Assembly (NCBI RefSeq): GCF_947503045.1
Contig: NZ_CANNCF010000003.1
Coordinates: 124,001 to 188,000 of the forward strand
Origin: an uncultured Tateyamaria sp.
GTDB lineage: Bacteria; Pseudomonadota; Alphaproteobacteria; Rhodobacterales; Rhodobacteraceae
Direction: 5' to 3'
DNA: 64,000 nt
Made by a program: the position numbers and the translations under genes. Position 1 is the stretch's first letter. Each line of letters begins with the position of its first letter. Below, one piece after another: positions 1 to 9,820 of this stretch. Below the pieces are notes generated by a model. It did no database searches. It was not told the DNA's origin and saw only the letters and a program-made list of their open reading frames with translations.

Positions 1-522
1 GATGGCCGAGGGCGGGATCAGCGAGGCCAGCGTGCCGCCCGCGGCGACGACCCCTGCGGCGAACTGCTTGTTATAGCCGATTTTAAGCATCTCAGGGATG
101 GCGATGCGGGCAAACACCGCCGCCGTGGCCACGGACGCGCCGGACACGGCGGCGAACCCTGCGGTGGCAAAGACGGTGGACACCGCAAGGCCCCCCGGCA
201 CCCATGCAATCCAGCGCTTGGCCGCGGTGAACAGGGCCGTGGTGAGCTTGGCGTGATAGGCGAGATAGCCGATCAGGATGAAGACCGGGATGAGGCTCAG
301 CACCTGTGCGGAGACCTTGGAATGCGGGGTGAGCCCTGCGACCTTGACGCTGATCTCGAGCGCTTTCCAGAACCGTTCGGGGTCGTAGTCAAACCCGTTC
401 CAGCGCAGCCAGACCAGCCCGACAAAGCCCGCAAGCCCGGCGGCAAAGGCCACGCGCATGCCCAGAAGGACAAAGACCAGAAGCCCGGCGCTGACCCAGA
501 GGCCGATATCAATGGGCTCCAT
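1..522 (-). CDS. dctM: TRAP transporter large permease DctM (partial, N-terminal 174 residues)
   Basis: Large membrane subunit of a tripartite ATP-independent periplasmic (TRAP) importer, the channel that moves the solute through the inner membrane. The reading frame starts at the ATG at 522 and runs open off the left edge. The N-terminus (MEPIDIGL) leads into a hydrophobic helix; near residues 120-170 there is the family pattern of small residues (VSGASVATAAVF), then IPEMLKIGYNKQFAAG and LIPPSA, typical of DctM. Start and stop overlap with dctQ (TGATG, one base shared) shows translational coupling. The C-terminal two thirds lie outside the window. Confidence 0.93.
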   Translation of the reverse strand, partial: MEPIDIGLWVSAGLLVFVLLGMRVAFAAGLAGFVGLVWLRWNGFDYDPERFWKALEISVKVAGLTPHSKVSAQVLSLIPVFILIGYLAYHAKLTTALFTAAKRWIAWVPGGLAVSTVFATAGFAAVSGASVATAAVFARIAIPEMLKIGYNKQFAAGVVAAGGTLASLIPPSAI

Positions 523-1151
523 CAATCTTGTCCTTCCAGCGCTTCGGCCTCGAGCCGGGCCTGTTCGGCCACGGTCAGGGTCAGCGGCACGGCCACCGGG
601 TTTTCAAGGCCAAGCACCAGTGCCCGCCCATAGCCCCAGGCCTGCAAGAGCAGGCGCAGGGTGAGGATGCCAAAAGCGATAGGCACCACCAGTTTGGAGG
701 GCCAGATCGGCAACCCGATGTCGATGGAGCTGTCGCGGCTGCACAGCGGGCGCGCGCAGTCAAAGGAGCGGTCGAAATGTTCCCACGCCCCCCATGTCAG
801 CGCCACGATCAGCACGAGGATCAGCAGCACCGAGACAAGTTCGAAAAACCACAGGATCCGGCCCTTGAGCGCGCTGACCAGCATATCCATGCGCACATGG
901 GTGCCGTCGCGCTGCACGTAAGAGACGCCCATGATGGCGATGATCGGCATCGCCGCCTCGATATAATCGACATAGCCCATCAGTGGCGAGGCAAAGAACT
1001 TGCGCCCCGTCACCGAATAGGCGGCCAGAAACATCAGGGAAAAGATCGCAAGGCCGGAGAGCAGCGCGCCGAACCTTTCGAGCGGTAACAATGCGCGGTC
1101 CAGCCGACTGAGCAGACTGGAATCCTCAAGCACCGCAGCAGAGCCTGCCAT
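522..1151 (-). CDS. dctQ: TRAP transporter small permease DctQ
   Basis: Small membrane subunit of the TRAP importer, 209 residues. About four hydrophobic segments are visible (roughly 28-50, 62-80, 105-130, 155-172). The C-terminal part (IWPSKLVVPIAFGILTLR) is characteristic of DctQ proteins. An insert of about 20 residues with two cysteines (CARPLC, near 135) lies between helices 3 and 4, probably a periplasmic loop. It is the second gene of dctP-dctQ-dctM, 67 bases after dctP, and its TGA overlaps the dctM ATG. The substrate cannot be read from this subunit. Confidence 0.93.
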   Translation of the reverse strand: MAGSAAVLEDSSLLSRLDRALLPLERFGALLSGLAIFSLMFLAAYSVTGRKFFASPLMGYVDYIEAAMPIIAIMGVSYVQRDGTHVRMDMLVSALKGRILWFFELVSVLLILVLIVALTWGAWEHFDRSFDCARPLCSRDSSIDIGLPIWPSKLVVPIAFGILTLRLLLQAWGYGRALVLGLENPVAVPLTLTVAEQARLEAEALEGQD

Positions 1152-1218
1152 GACTTACCTCCCCCCATGTTTTGTTATTGGCTGGGGCCGCCCGATGTCC
1201 CGGACGGCCCCGCGTTGA

Positions 1219-2235
1219 TCAGCTGCCGCCTTTGGCTTCAGCCAGTGTTTTGACGACCAGATCGTAAAGCTCCTGACCTGGCAGGCCCTGCGCTTCCATG
1301 TCGGCAATCCATGCGTCGTGGATCGGCTTGCCTGCGACCGACTGGAATTCGGCGATCACTTCGGGCGAGACTTCGACCTTTTTCACGCCCTTCTCTTCCA
1401 GCACGGAATCCCAGCGTTCGAGCAGTTCGGCGTAGTTGGCGAGATAGTGGTCGATCGCCTCGGGGATCGAGCTGTCGAGCGCCGCGCGATGTTCGTCGCT
1501 CAGCGAGTCATAGGCGTCGATGTTCACAACCACGGGGCAGTTCACGGTGCCGGGGTTCAGGTTGGCCGTCCACCAGTCGGCCTGATTGATTGTGCCAAAG
1601 GACAAATGCGCGTGCTGGGCAAAGGCCACTGTGTCCACAACGCCGCCTTCCATGGCCTGATAGGCTTCGGTTGCGGTCACGGATGTGGGCACACCGCCGA
1701 CCGCCTCGAACGCCTTGCCAAGACCGCCCGTCGCGCGCACGCGCATGCCTTCGAACTCGGACAGCTCGTCACGCGGCTCGCCGGTGCCGACGAGGTTGTA
1801 TTGCGGCATGGGGCTGGTCATCAGCAGCTTGGCGTTCCACTGCGCCATCTCTTCGGTGGCGGCGGGGTGGGCATAGACGGCGCGGGCCACGGCAACTTCC
1901 TGATCGAGGTTTTCAACCCCGAGGAAGGGCAGTTCCAGCACAGTCACAACCCGGTTCTTGTCAGCGTGGTAGCCGGCACAGAACTGCGCCATCTCGAAGG
2001 CTCCGATGGAGATCCCGTCGAGGTTCTCGCGGTTCTTGGACAGACCGCCGTAGCTGACGTTCATGGTGAATTCGCCGTTGGTCTTTTCGCTGACCAGTTC
2101 GGCAAGCTTTTCGACATGTTCGGTAAAGGCGCGGCGCTTGCCCCAGACAGAGACGTTCCATTCGGTGGCCGCAGCCTCGGTGACAAAGGCAAAACTGATC
2201 GCGCAGACCGCTGCGCCAGACAGGTATTTCGACAT
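1219..2235 (-). CDS. dctP: TRAP transporter periplasmic solute-binding protein DctP
   Basis: Extracytoplasmic solute receptor, 338 residues, which binds the substrate in the periplasm and delivers it to DctQM. Residues 1-23 form a signal peptide ending in AAA. The DctP signature GMRVRATG (163-170), with the arginine that usually holds a carboxylate, is followed by VTATEAYQAMEGGVVDTVAF (186-205). The frame is open upstream to 2547, but I place the start at the ATG at 2235: it directly precedes the signal peptide and has a GGGAGGA ribosome site at 2241-2247. The substrate is probably an organic acid; which one is unknown. Confidence 0.92.
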   Translation of the reverse strand: MSKYLSGAAVCAISFAFVTEAAATEWNVSVWGKRRAFTEHVEKLAELVSEKTNGEFTMNVSYGGLSKNRENLDGISIGAFEMAQFCAGYHADKNRVVTVLELPFLGVENLDQEVAVARAVYAHPAATEEMAQWNAKLLMTSPMPQYNLVGTGEPRDELSEFEGMRVRATGGLGKAFEAVGGVPTSVTATEAYQAMEGGVVDTVAFAQHAHLSFGTINQADWWTANLNPGTVNCPVVVNIDAYDSLSDEHRAALDSSIPEAIDHYLANYAELLERWDSVLEEKGVKKVEVSPEVIAEFQSVAGKPIHDAWIADMEAQGLPGQELYDLVVKTLAEAKGGS

Positions 2236-2893
2236 TTCATTCCTCCCGTTGCGGCACTTGCTGCACCGCGTTTTTTCGATTTTGGCCTGATCCTGATCGC
2301 GGGGGCATCCTGCATGCACATGCGCGCGGGGCGCGCCGATTGCATCCGTCAATGCCTCCCACAAAGCCAGACCCACACGGGTATGAAAGACGCATCCCGC
2401 GCGATCATGCAACGACAGATTCGAACGGTGTGGCCCTGGAGATGAAAAACTGTTTCCGATCAGCCTGTTAGATGAAATTGTGCGCGGCTGTAAGACCCGA
2501 CGGCAAGGCGAACTGTGCGAGATATCGCACAATGCGGCCATCGCCATACCGGACCGTCCTGCGCGTTAGCGCTGCCATGCCCGCTTGCCAAAACTGTGCC
2601 CGTAACGTGCATTCGATATGGCCTCTCGCGGCGCTGTGTGCCTTGACAGCCAAGGCGCAGAAATGATGATGGAATTTACCGATCTAGTGCAAAAATTTAC
2701 AAGCTCGCCCGGCACGGTCAAAAACTTTCACAACAAAATCGTTTCAATCCAGCCTTTTATTCCTTTCTTTTCAGCTTTGCGTATGATCACGACAAATGGA
2801 GGAGGCCGCATCGCATCTCACCCGCCAACGGCTCTGGCGGTGTGATCGCAACGCGAGTCCCCAAGGATCAGACTGACGACCGGAGGAACACCC
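2236..2893. other. 658-base divergent intergenic region between dctP and acs
   Basis: No supported gene. The region separates divergently transcribed dctP and acs and must hold both promoters. The part nearest acs (about 2655-2800) is clearly more AT-rich than the surrounding sequence. The acs ribosome site (CGGAGGA, 2881-2887) is visible. I could not identify a terminator, riboswitch or convincing operator palindrome. Confidence 0.6.
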
Positions 2894-4846
2894 ATGTCCG
2901 ATAGCAAAACCTATGCCCCCAGCGCCGATACCATCGCCCGCGCCCATGTGGACGCCGCGAAATATGATGCGATGTATGCCGCCTCGATCAGCGATCCGGA
3001 GGCGTTCTGGAACGAACAGGGCAAGCGAATCGACTGGATCAAGCCCTATACCCAGGTCAAGGACGTCAGCTATGACTTTGGCAATGTGAACATCAACTGG
3101 TACGCCGACGGGACGCTGAACGTCTCGGCCAACTGCATCGACCGCCATCTGGCCACGCGCGGCGATCAGACGGCCATCATCTGGGAGCCTGACAGCCCCG
3201 AAGATGAGGCCCAGCACATCACTTACAACCAGTTGCACGCCGAGACCTGCAAGATGGCCAATGTGCTGAAATCGCTGGGGGTGGGCAAAGGCGACCGGGT
3301 GGTTCTGTACCTGCCGATGATCCCCGAGGCGGCTTATGCCATGCTCGCCTGCACCCGGATCGGCGCGATCCATTCGATTGTTTTTGCAGGGTTTTCACCG
3401 GACGCTTTGGCCGCGCGCGTGTCGGGCTGTGACGCCAAGGTGGTGATCACCGCAGATGGAGCGCCGCGGGGCGGGCGTGTCACCAACCTCAAGGACAACG
3501 TCAATCAGGCGCTGATCAACGTGATGCACGACACCCATTGTCTGGTGGTCAAGCGCACTGGTCAGCAGATCGCGTGGCGCGATGGCCTTGATCACTGGCT
3601 GCACGAGGCCGCCGCCGGGGTCGATGCCGACTGCCCGCCCGAAGAGATGGGGGCCGAAGACCCGCTGTTCATTCTCTACACCTCAGGCTCCACCGGACAG
3701 CCCAAGGGCGTGGTGCACACGACGGGCGGTTACATCGTCTATGCCGCCCTCACCCATGAGGTCACGTTCGACTACCACGACGGGGACGTCTATTGGTGTA
3801 CGGCGGATGTGGGCTGGGTCACGGGCCACAGCTATATCGTCTACGGCCCGCTCGCCAATGGCGGCATCACCCTGATGTTTGAGGGCGTGCCGACCTACCC
3901 CGATGCCTCGCGGTTCTGGCAGATTTGCGAGAAACACAAGGTGGCACAGTTCTACACCGCTCCCACCGCCTTGCGCGCGCTGATGGGTCAGGGTGACAGC
4001 TTTGTGGAAAAGGCCGATCTGTCCTCGCTCAAACTGCTGGGCACCGTGGGCGAACCGATCAACCCCGAGGCGTGGAACTGGTATCACAACGTCGTCGGCG
4101 GCGGGCGTTGCCCCATCGTCGATACGTGGTGGCAGACCGAGACCGGCGGCCACCTGATGACCCCCCTGCCCGGCGCCCATGCGACCAAGCCCGGATCAGC
4201 GATGAAACCGTTCTTTGGCATCAAACCAGTTGTGCTGGAACCGGCCACCGGCGACATCATCGACGGCAACGGCGTCGAGGGTGTCCTTTGCATCTCCGAC
4301 AGTTGGCCGGGGCAGATGCGCACCGTGTGGGAAGATCACGAACGGTTCGAAAAGACGTATTTCTCCGACTACAAGGGCTATTACTTTACCGGGGACGGGT
4401 GCCGCCGGGACGAAGACGGCGATTACTGGATCACGGGCCGGGTTGATGATGTGATCAACGTCTCGGGCCACCGCATGGGCACGGCCGAAGTGGAAAGCGC
4501 GCTGGTCGCCCACGCCACTGTCGCCGAGGCGGCGGTTGTGGGCTACCCCCATGATATCAAAGGACAAGGCATCTATTGCTATGTCACGCTGATGAACGGA
4601 CAGGAGCCGTCCGAAGATCTGCGCAAAGAGCTGCGCACATGGGTGCGCCAGGAGATTGGCCCCATCGCCTCACCCGATCTGATCCAATGGGCGCCGGGCC
4701 TGCCCAAGACCCGGTCCGGCAAGATCATGCGCCGCATCCTGCGCAAGATCGCCGAGGATGATTTCGGCGCACTTGGCGACACCTCGACCCTGGCCGATCC
4801 GTCCGTCGTCGAAGATCTGATCGAAAACCGGATGAACAAGTCCTGA
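2894..4846 (+). CDS. acs: Acetyl-CoA synthetase (acetate-CoA ligase)
   Basis: AMP-forming acetate-CoA ligase: acetate + ATP + CoA gives acetyl-CoA + AMP + PPi, in the cytoplasm, for acetate assimilation. 650 residues, the normal length. Visible are the N-terminal ACAS domain ([16 protein letters not shown], about 34-50), the P-loop-like [14 protein letters not shown] near 262-275, TWWQTETGG near 412, and the C-terminal [13 protein letters not shown] near 604-616. The lysine of that last motif is the catalytic residue regulated by acetylation in this family. The ATG at 2894 follows CGGAGGA by six bases. It is divergent from the TRAP genes and appears to be a single-gene unit. Confidence 0.97.
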   Translation: MSDSKTYAPSADTIARAHVDAAKYDAMYAASISDPEAFWNEQGKRIDWIKPYTQVKDVSYDFGNVNINWYADGTLNVSANCIDRHLATRGDQTAIIWEPDSPEDEAQHITYNQLHAETCKMANVLKSLGVGKGDRVVLYLPMIPEAAYAMLACTRIGAIHSIVFAGFSPDALAARVSGCDAKVVITADGAPRGGRVTNLKDNVNQALINVMHDTHCLVVKRTGQQIAWRDGLDHWLHEAAAGVDADCPPEEMGAEDPLFILYTSGSTGQPKGVVHTTGGYIVYAALTHEVTFDYHDGDVYWCTADVGWVTGHSYIVYGPLANGGITLMFEGVPTYPDASRFWQICEKHKVAQFYTAPTALRALMGQGDSFVEKADLSSLKLLGTVGEPINPEAWNWYHNVVGGGRCPIVDTWWQTETGGHLMTPLPGAHATKPGSAMKPFFGIKPVVLEPATGDIIDGNGVEGVLCISDSWPGQMRTVWEDHERFEKTYFSDYKGYYFTGDGCRRDEDGDYWITGRVDDVINVSGHRMGTAEVESALVAHATVAEAAVVGYPHDIKGQGIYCYVTLMNGQEPSEDLRKELRTWVRQEIGPIASPDLIQWAPGLPKTRSGKIMRRILRKIAEDDFGALGDTSTLADPSVVEDLIENRMNKS

Positions 4847-4963
4847 CACGAAAGGGGGGCAGCGCCAAACCACGTCCGTTGCCCCGCATTGATCGCCAAA
4901 GTTGTGCAGAACAGCAAATTCTGTCACGATCCGTCTATTGATCGTAACAGCATTGCCTGACAC

Positions 4964-5491
4964 ATGATTTCTGACCTGCTCACCCTGCGCAAGGAACTGA
5001 TCAGCGCCGCTGATGATCAGGACGTGGCGGACAAGAAGGCCGAGTTCAACGCGCAGGTGACGCGCGAGATCGAAGCGCTGTTTGATGACCCCCAATACCC
5101 GCAACGCCGTCGCAGCTTTTCCGTGATCCGCAAGCGGTTGGGTGTGTTTGACGAAAACGACCCCGACCTCAAGGCGATCCTGTTTTCCATGGGGGCGCGG
5201 GTGCACAAGGGCGAAGGCGAAGGCGCCCTTTGGGAATTGATCTATCCCGATACGCCCACAACACGGCCCACCCGTCGCAAGCGCCCCCTTCTTGTGCGCC
5301 TTGGTCTGGCGGCACTCGTGTGCGCCGTGCTTCTGGTCGCGGGCAACACGCTGATGGTGACCCTTTTGGGGACCTCGTTGCGCGATCTTGCCGAAGGGCT
5401 GATCGCACCCCCGCCAACCCTGCAATCCTGCCTGACCGACGCCAATGGCACCATGACGGAGATTTTGAGATGCAACCAAACCCATGGCTGA
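4964..5491 (+). CDS. Hypothetical single-pass membrane protein
   Basis: 175-residue protein of unknown function. Residues 1-107 are polar and charged, probably cytoplasmic, with a basic stretch (RPTRRKR, 101-107) just before one hydrophobic helix (about 109-130). The 45-residue tail carries two cysteines (156, 170) and probably lies in the periplasm. I do not recognise a family. The last 22 bases overlap the next gene, which encodes a secreted tail-collar-like protein, so the two are probably co-transcribed and may act together at the envelope. Confidence 0.7.
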   Translation: MISDLLTLRKELISAADDQDVADKKAEFNAQVTREIEALFDDPQYPQRRRSFSVIRKRLGVFDENDPDLKAILFSMGARVHKGEGEGALWELIYPDTPTTRPTRRKRPLLVRLGLAALVCAVLLVAGNTLMVTLLGTSLRDLAEGLIAPPPTLQSCLTDANGTMTEILRCNQTHG

Positions 5492-6165
5492 TACTGGGCG
5501 CTTTGGCGCTGTTGGCGTCTCCCGCGGCGGCGCAGGCCGTTCTCCATTGTGATGATCTGAAGGCGGACCAACCCCAGGAGGCGTTTCGCGCCTTTGCCTG
5601 CCTTGAGCGCGCGCAGGACGAGTTGGCGGACGCACAACGCCGCATAGATGCGTTGGAATCCCGGCTGGATGCACTGGACGGGTTGTCCTTGCGTATTGAA
5701 ACCCTCGCGGCCGGTATGAACGGATCACAGGATGCAGCCGTACCGGCCGTCGGAAATCACCCCGACACCCGCGCCATCGTGGCCTACGTCTCGGCCAAAG
5801 GCGAAAAGACCTGTCCCAGCGGATGGGTCCCGTTTGAAGCGGCCAAGGACCGGTTCATTCTGGGCGCCGGTGCCGCCTATCCGGTTGTCGGCACGACGGG
5901 TGGTGAGGCTGAAGTCACGTTGAGCGAAGCGCAAATGCCAAGCCATTCGCATGATCTCGCCCGTGTCAGCGTCGCCAATGATCTGGGTTGGCGAGATGCG
6001 GGTACAAGCACCAACGTTCCATATTTCAACGTGTCGGCCTCGCAATCGGCGAGGGGGGTCAAGGTTGGACGGGCCAGCGCAGGGGTCTTTGAGGCAGGCG
6101 GAGGTCAGGCCCACACCAATATGCCGCCCTACATCGCCCTGTACTTCTGCCAGAAGGCGGAGTGA
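5470..6165 (+). CDS. Secreted protein with a phage tail-collar-like domain
   Basis: 231-residue predicted exported protein. Residues 1-21 form a signal peptide ending in AQA. Residues 41-80 are rich in charged heptad-like positions and probably form a coiled coil. From residue 115 the sequence reads CPSGWVPF, RFILGAG, GTTGGEAEVTLSEAQMPSHS and finally HTNMPPYIALYFCQK. That order is the hallmark of the tail-collar/receptor-binding fold of phage tail fibres. No phage genes are nearby, so this is a chromosomal use of the fold. The frame stays open upstream to 5230, but the ATG at 5470 directly precedes the signal peptide and overlaps the upstream gene by 22 bases. Confidence 0.75.
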   Translation: MQPNPWLILGALALLASPAAAQAVLHCDDLKADQPQEAFRAFACLERAQDELADAQRRIDALESRLDALDGLSLRIETLAAGMNGSQDAAVPAVGNHPDTRAIVAYVSAKGEKTCPSGWVPFEAAKDRFILGAGAAYPVVGTTGGEAEVTLSEAQMPSHSHDLARVSVANDLGWRDAGTSTNVPYFNVSASQSARGVKVGRASAGVFEAGGGQAHTNMPPYIALYFCQKAE

Positions 6166-6265
6166 GGCACCGGCAGGCCGAGAAAATCTAACCGATCGCG
6201 CCAAATGCCTGTCTTTTTCCGCCAGGGCTCTGGTCAAATCCACGCGCCTGCCGCAGATTGCCTGC

Positions 6266-7279
6266 ATGAGCGACACCACCGAGATGCGATACAAGATCGC
6301 CCGCACCCTTGAGCAGGTGTGCGGCCTGTTGCAGATCGACCCGCGCAATGTGTTGCGACGCATGCATTTCCCGGCCGACTTTCTGGAACATGAGGGGCGC
6401 GGTGTGACCCCTGCAGACTACTTTGCCGGCTGGCACGCGATGCTGGCCGAAGCCGCGCACGATGACACGCCCCTGATGCTGGGGCAGGCCTATGCGCGCG
6501 GGCCGTTCAACCCGGCCTTTTTCGCCTTCACCTGCAGCCCCACCGTCGCCATCGGGCTTGAGCGGTTGGCGCTGTTCAAGCCACTGACCGGGCCGCTGCA
6601 TCTGGCCCTGCGCCGGGGCGACAGCGGCGCGCTGAGCATCACCAAATCCTCCAACGTCGCCGCCCACCCCCTGCCCGACAGCTTTGCCGCCACCGAATTG
6701 GTGTTCGTGATCGAGGCCATACGCACCTGTACAGGCCATCATATCGTGCCGCGCCACGCCACATTGCCAGGGCGTGTGGCGTGTCATGCGCGGATCGAGG
6801 AATATCTGGGCTGTGACATCGGCATCAGCGCAGGTGCATCCGCGACCCTGCGCATCGCCCAAGAAGATGCCGACCGCCCGCTGCTCTCTGCCGATCCCGA
6901 CCAATGGGCGCAGCTTGAGCCGTCCTTTCAGCGCCAGATGCAGGCGCTGAATGCAGATCAGACGATGAGCGCGCGGGTCTGCAATATCCTGCCCGAGATG
7001 CTGCCCGGCGGAGAGGCCAGCGTGCAGGCCGCCGCCGCCCGCCTGCGCATGAGCGCGCGCAGCCTGCAGCGGCATTTGAAATCCGAGGGCACCGGCTTTC
7101 AGACCTTGCTGGATGCGACGCGGGCCGACCTGGCCCGCCACTACCTCGCGACGACCGATCTGACGGTGGAAGAGATCAGCTATTTGCTGGCCTATAGCGA
7201 TCCGAACTCGTTTTACCGCGCGTTCCAGACCTGGACGGGCGAGACCCCTAAATCGGTGCGCATGAAACTGCGCGCCTAA
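6266..7279 (+). CDS. AraC-family transcriptional regulator
   Basis: 337-residue regulator. The N-terminal 230 residues match the arabinose-binding-like sensor region of the OruR/ArgR-type AraC group. The C-terminus (about 255-337) holds the two-helix-turn-helix DNA-binding domain, with MSARSLQRHLKSEGTGFQ and later LLAYSDPNSFYRAFQTWTG and TPKSVR. The start is the ATG at 6266; the frame is open further upstream, but that part runs through the previous gene. Its stop overlaps by four bases the stop of the convergent FAD monooxygenase gene. It is a plausible regulator of the facing racemase/monooxygenase operon; the target is inferred only from position. Confidence 0.88.
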   Translation: MSDTTEMRYKIARTLEQVCGLLQIDPRNVLRRMHFPADFLEHEGRGVTPADYFAGWHAMLAEAAHDDTPLMLGQAYARGPFNPAFFAFTCSPTVAIGLERLALFKPLTGPLHLALRRGDSGALSITKSSNVAAHPLPDSFAATELVFVIEAIRTCTGHHIVPRHATLPGRVACHARIEEYLGCDIGISAGASATLRIAQEDADRPLLSADPDQWAQLEPSFQRQMQALNADQTMSARVCNILPEMLPGGEASVQAAAARLRMSARSLQRHLKSEGTGFQTLLDATRADLARHYLATTDLTVEEISYLLAYSDPNSFYRAFQTWTGETPKSVRMKLRA

Positions 7280-8460
7280 GGGGCGGTGGCGTCAAATCCA
7301 TAGACCCAGTCTTGGCGTGCGTGAAATGCATTGGGCGCCAGGCCTGCGGCCAGGCCCATGGGCCGGTAGAACGCCCAGCGCCCAAGTGCGTTTGCGTGGT
7401 GGAACAACCGCGCATTGGCGGCCGATCCTTTTTGCACCCGCGATGTGCGTGTAATCCGGGTGCTGAAATAGGCGGCAAACCCCGCCTCTGGCGTTGCGTG
7501 ACGCTCAAGCATCTCTGCCAAAACCCACGCATCTTCAAGGGCTTGCACAGCGCCTTGCGCCATCGAAGGCAACATCGGGTGCGCCGCATCCCCGAGCAGA
7601 GCCACCCGCCCCTCGTGCCAGCGTCGCAGGGGCGCGCGATCAAACAGCGCCCAGCGGTGCAGCGCGTCCGCGTGATCGATCAGGGTGGAGATTTCGGGTG
7701 CCCAGTCTTTGAACGCGGCCTGCGCATCAGCGCGACTGCCGGTGGCGCGCCAGCTTTCAGGGGCGGGCTCGGGCGTTTCGACCATGCCGACGAAATTGGC
7801 GAGGGTTCCGCGCCTGAGCCGCGTGGTGACAGCATGGCGCTTGTGCCCGACCCAGACGCAGGCAGAGGGTGGCGGCGCATGATCGCCCAGCCGGTCGAGC
7901 GGCACCACAGCGCGCCACGCCACGTTGCCGGTATAGCGCGGATGATCCGGGCCCAGCAGCTGCGCGCGGATGACCGAATGCAGCCCATCCGCACCAATCA
8001 CGATGTCGCCCGTTTGCGTGCTGCCGTCGCCCATGATCAGGCGGGCCTCAGTGTCGCTTTGGTCATAGCCGCTGACCACCTGCCCAGTGAGAATGGCATC
8101 CGCTTGCAGGTCCAGCAGCCGCTGTTCCAGCGCGGCCACCAGATCGGCGCGATGGATATGGATGTACGGTGCCCCCCAGCGCGCCTGCGCATAACCCCGC
8201 ATCGGCAAGCGAAAGACGCGGCCCCCGCCCTGCCCCATACGCATCTCGATGGCCTCGGGTTCGAACAGGGTCTCTTTCAGCGCCTCCGCGACACCGAGGG
8301 CCGCCAGCACGCGCCAGCCATTGGGCGAGATTTGCAGGCCCGCGCCGATTTCGCTGAGCGCGGGGGCCTGTTCGCAGACCGCCACCTCCCACCCGCGCAG
8401 GCTGAGGGCGATGGCAGACGCAAGACCGCCGATCCCGCCGCCTGCAATCAGCGCCTTCAT
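7276..8460 (-). CDS. FAD-dependent monooxygenase (salicylate hydroxylase-like, class A)
   Basis: 394-residue class A flavoprotein hydroxylase. The dinucleotide-binding GGGIGGL is at 7-13 (preceded by the strand KALIA), the DG motif (VIGADGLHSVIR) at 154-165 and the second FAD motif GDAAHP at 290-295. These enzymes use NAD(P)H and oxygen to hydroxylate aromatic acids such as salicylate or 3-hydroxybenzoate; the true substrate is not readable. Its ATG overlaps the stop of the upstream acyl-CoA racemase gene (ATGA), so the two form an operon. It could serve a catabolic route for an aromatic or branched acyl compound. Confidence 0.88.
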   Translation of the reverse strand: MKALIAGGGIGGLASAIALSLRGWEVAVCEQAPALSEIGAGLQISPNGWRVLAALGVAEALKETLFEPEAIEMRMGQGGGRVFRLPMRGYAQARWGAPYIHIHRADLVAALEQRLLDLQADAILTGQVVSGYDQSDTEARLIMGDGSTQTGDIVIGADGLHSVIRAQLLGPDHPRYTGNVAWRAVVPLDRLGDHAPPPSACVWVGHKRHAVTTRLRRGTLANFVGMVETPEPAPESWRATGSRADAQAAFKDWAPEISTLIDHADALHRWALFDRAPLRRWHEGRVALLGDAAHPMLPSMAQGAVQALEDAWVLAEMLERHATPEAGFAAYFSTRITRTSRVQKGSAANARLFHHANALGRWAFYRPMGLAAGLAPNAFHARQDWVYGFDATAP

Positions 8461-9575
8461 GTGAGCGCACCGCTGGCGCGCAAGGTGCGGATTGTCTGGT
8501 CGTCATAGCCCAGTTCGGCCAGCACCGTTTCGGTGTCGGCACCGGGGGCTGTCGGCGCTGTCGGCTGTGGCACGTCACTGGCGGAAAAGCGGGGCGCGGG
8601 CGCGGCTTGCCGTATGCCGCCCGGAGCTACATAGACCCCGCGCTGTGCCAGATGGGGGTCGCGCGCGGCCTCTTCCAGCGTCAGGACCGGGGCGACGCAG
8701 GCGTCCGTTCCGGCAAAGACCGCCGCCCAGTGATCGCGTGGCGCAGAGACAAAGATAGCCGCAAAGCGCGCCGTCAAATCCGGCCAACCCGCGCGGTCGT
8801 TCTGGTCCGGCAGATCGGCGTCGCCAAGGCCCAACCCATCGAGCAACAGCGCGTAGAACTGCGGCTCGAGCGCGCCCACGGCCACGTCCCGCCCATCGGC
8901 GCAACGGTAACAGCGGTAAAATGGCGCTCCTCCATCCAGCCAGTTGGTGCCGGGCTGGTCGGTCCACACCCCTTGCGCCATCATCCCGTGGATCAGGCCC
9001 ATCATGGCAGGCACGCCGTCGATCATCGCCGCATCCACCACCTGCCCCTTGCCCGTCACCCCGCGCGAGATCACCGCCGCGAGCAGCCCGTAAAGCAGGA
9101 ACATCGACCCGCCGCCGTAATCCGCCACGAGGTTCAGGGGCGGTTTGGGCGGGGCGTCGGCACTGCCCATCAGGCTGAGGGCTCCGGACGTGGCAAGATA
9201 GGTGATGTCGTGCCCCGCTGCTTTCGCCAGCGGGCCGGTTTGCCCCCAACCGGTCATGCGGCCATAGATCAGCGTGTCGGGGCAATCGGCGGGGCCAAGA
9301 CCAAGGCGTTCCATCACACCGGGGCGGAACCCTTCGATCAGTATGTCGGACCACGCGATCAGGGCATGGGCCAGCGCGCGCCCGTCTTCGGATTTGAGGT
9401 TCAGCGCGAGTGAGCGTTTGCCACGCCGGTTCACATCTGTTGCGTCCACCTTGCCCGAGGCGCGGTCGATCACCGTGACCTGCGCGCCCAGATCAGCCAG
9501 CAATTGACCGGCCAGCGGTGCAGGGCCAAGCCCGGCAAATTCGACGACCTTCAGACTGTCCAGCGGCGCGGGCAT
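8457..9575 (-). CDS. Alpha-methylacyl-CoA racemase (CaiB/BaiF family)
   Basis: 372-residue class III CoA-transferase-fold enzyme. Its closest remembered match is the racemase that interconverts 2R- and 2S-methylacyl-CoAs. His122 in AGHDITY and Asp152 in NLVADYGGGSM align with the catalytic His126/Asp156 pair of the mycobacterial racemase. GKGQVVDAAMIDG, WLDGGAPFY and VGALEPQFY are also racemase-like rather than CoA-transferase-like. I chose the ATG at 9575 because AGGAGG lies five bases upstream; the frame remains open to 9656. It is the first gene of a two-gene operon, overlapping the FAD monooxygenase start by four bases. Confidence 0.88.
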   Translation of the reverse strand: MPAPLDSLKVVEFAGLGPAPLAGQLLADLGAQVTVIDRASGKVDATDVNRRGKRSLALNLKSEDGRALAHALIAWSDILIEGFRPGVMERLGLGPADCPDTLIYGRMTGWGQTGPLAKAAGHDITYLATSGALSLMGSADAPPKPPLNLVADYGGGSMFLLYGLLAAVISRGVTGKGQVVDAAMIDGVPAMMGLIHGMMAQGVWTDQPGTNWLDGGAPFYRCYRCADGRDVAVGALEPQFYALLLDGLGLGDADLPDQNDRAGWPDLTARFAAIFVSAPRDHWAAVFAGTDACVAPVLTLEEAARDPHLAQRGVYVAPGGIRQAAPAPRFSASDVPQPTAPTAPGADTETVLAELGYDDQTIRTLRASGALT

Positions 9576-9820
9576 GCGGCCTCCTGCTTGGCGATTGCGT
9601 TGCGCGCAATTGGATAGAAAGGGCGCGGCGGGTGCAAGGGCGGCGGTTCGCGCCACGGGGTCCGTCTGGCACCGCTATTTGTGCAAACTCAACGCGCCTG
9701 GCCCGGCCCATGCCTCCAAGTTCTGTGCAGAACGCAGGCACCTGCCACCCTAGCACACTGATTTAAGCCCTTTTGACTAGGCAAGCCTTCGAGAAAGATG
9801 CTTTTTTCAGTACATCGGAA

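Noticed and set aside
2233..2547. An upstream extension of dctP by about 100 residues
   Set aside because: The added sequence would precede a good signal peptide, and the ATG at 2235 has a strong ribosome site.
5470..6165. A prophage, suggested by the tail-collar-like protein
   Set aside because: No other phage genes are adjacent, the protein has a signal peptide, and the flanks are ordinary chromosomal genes.
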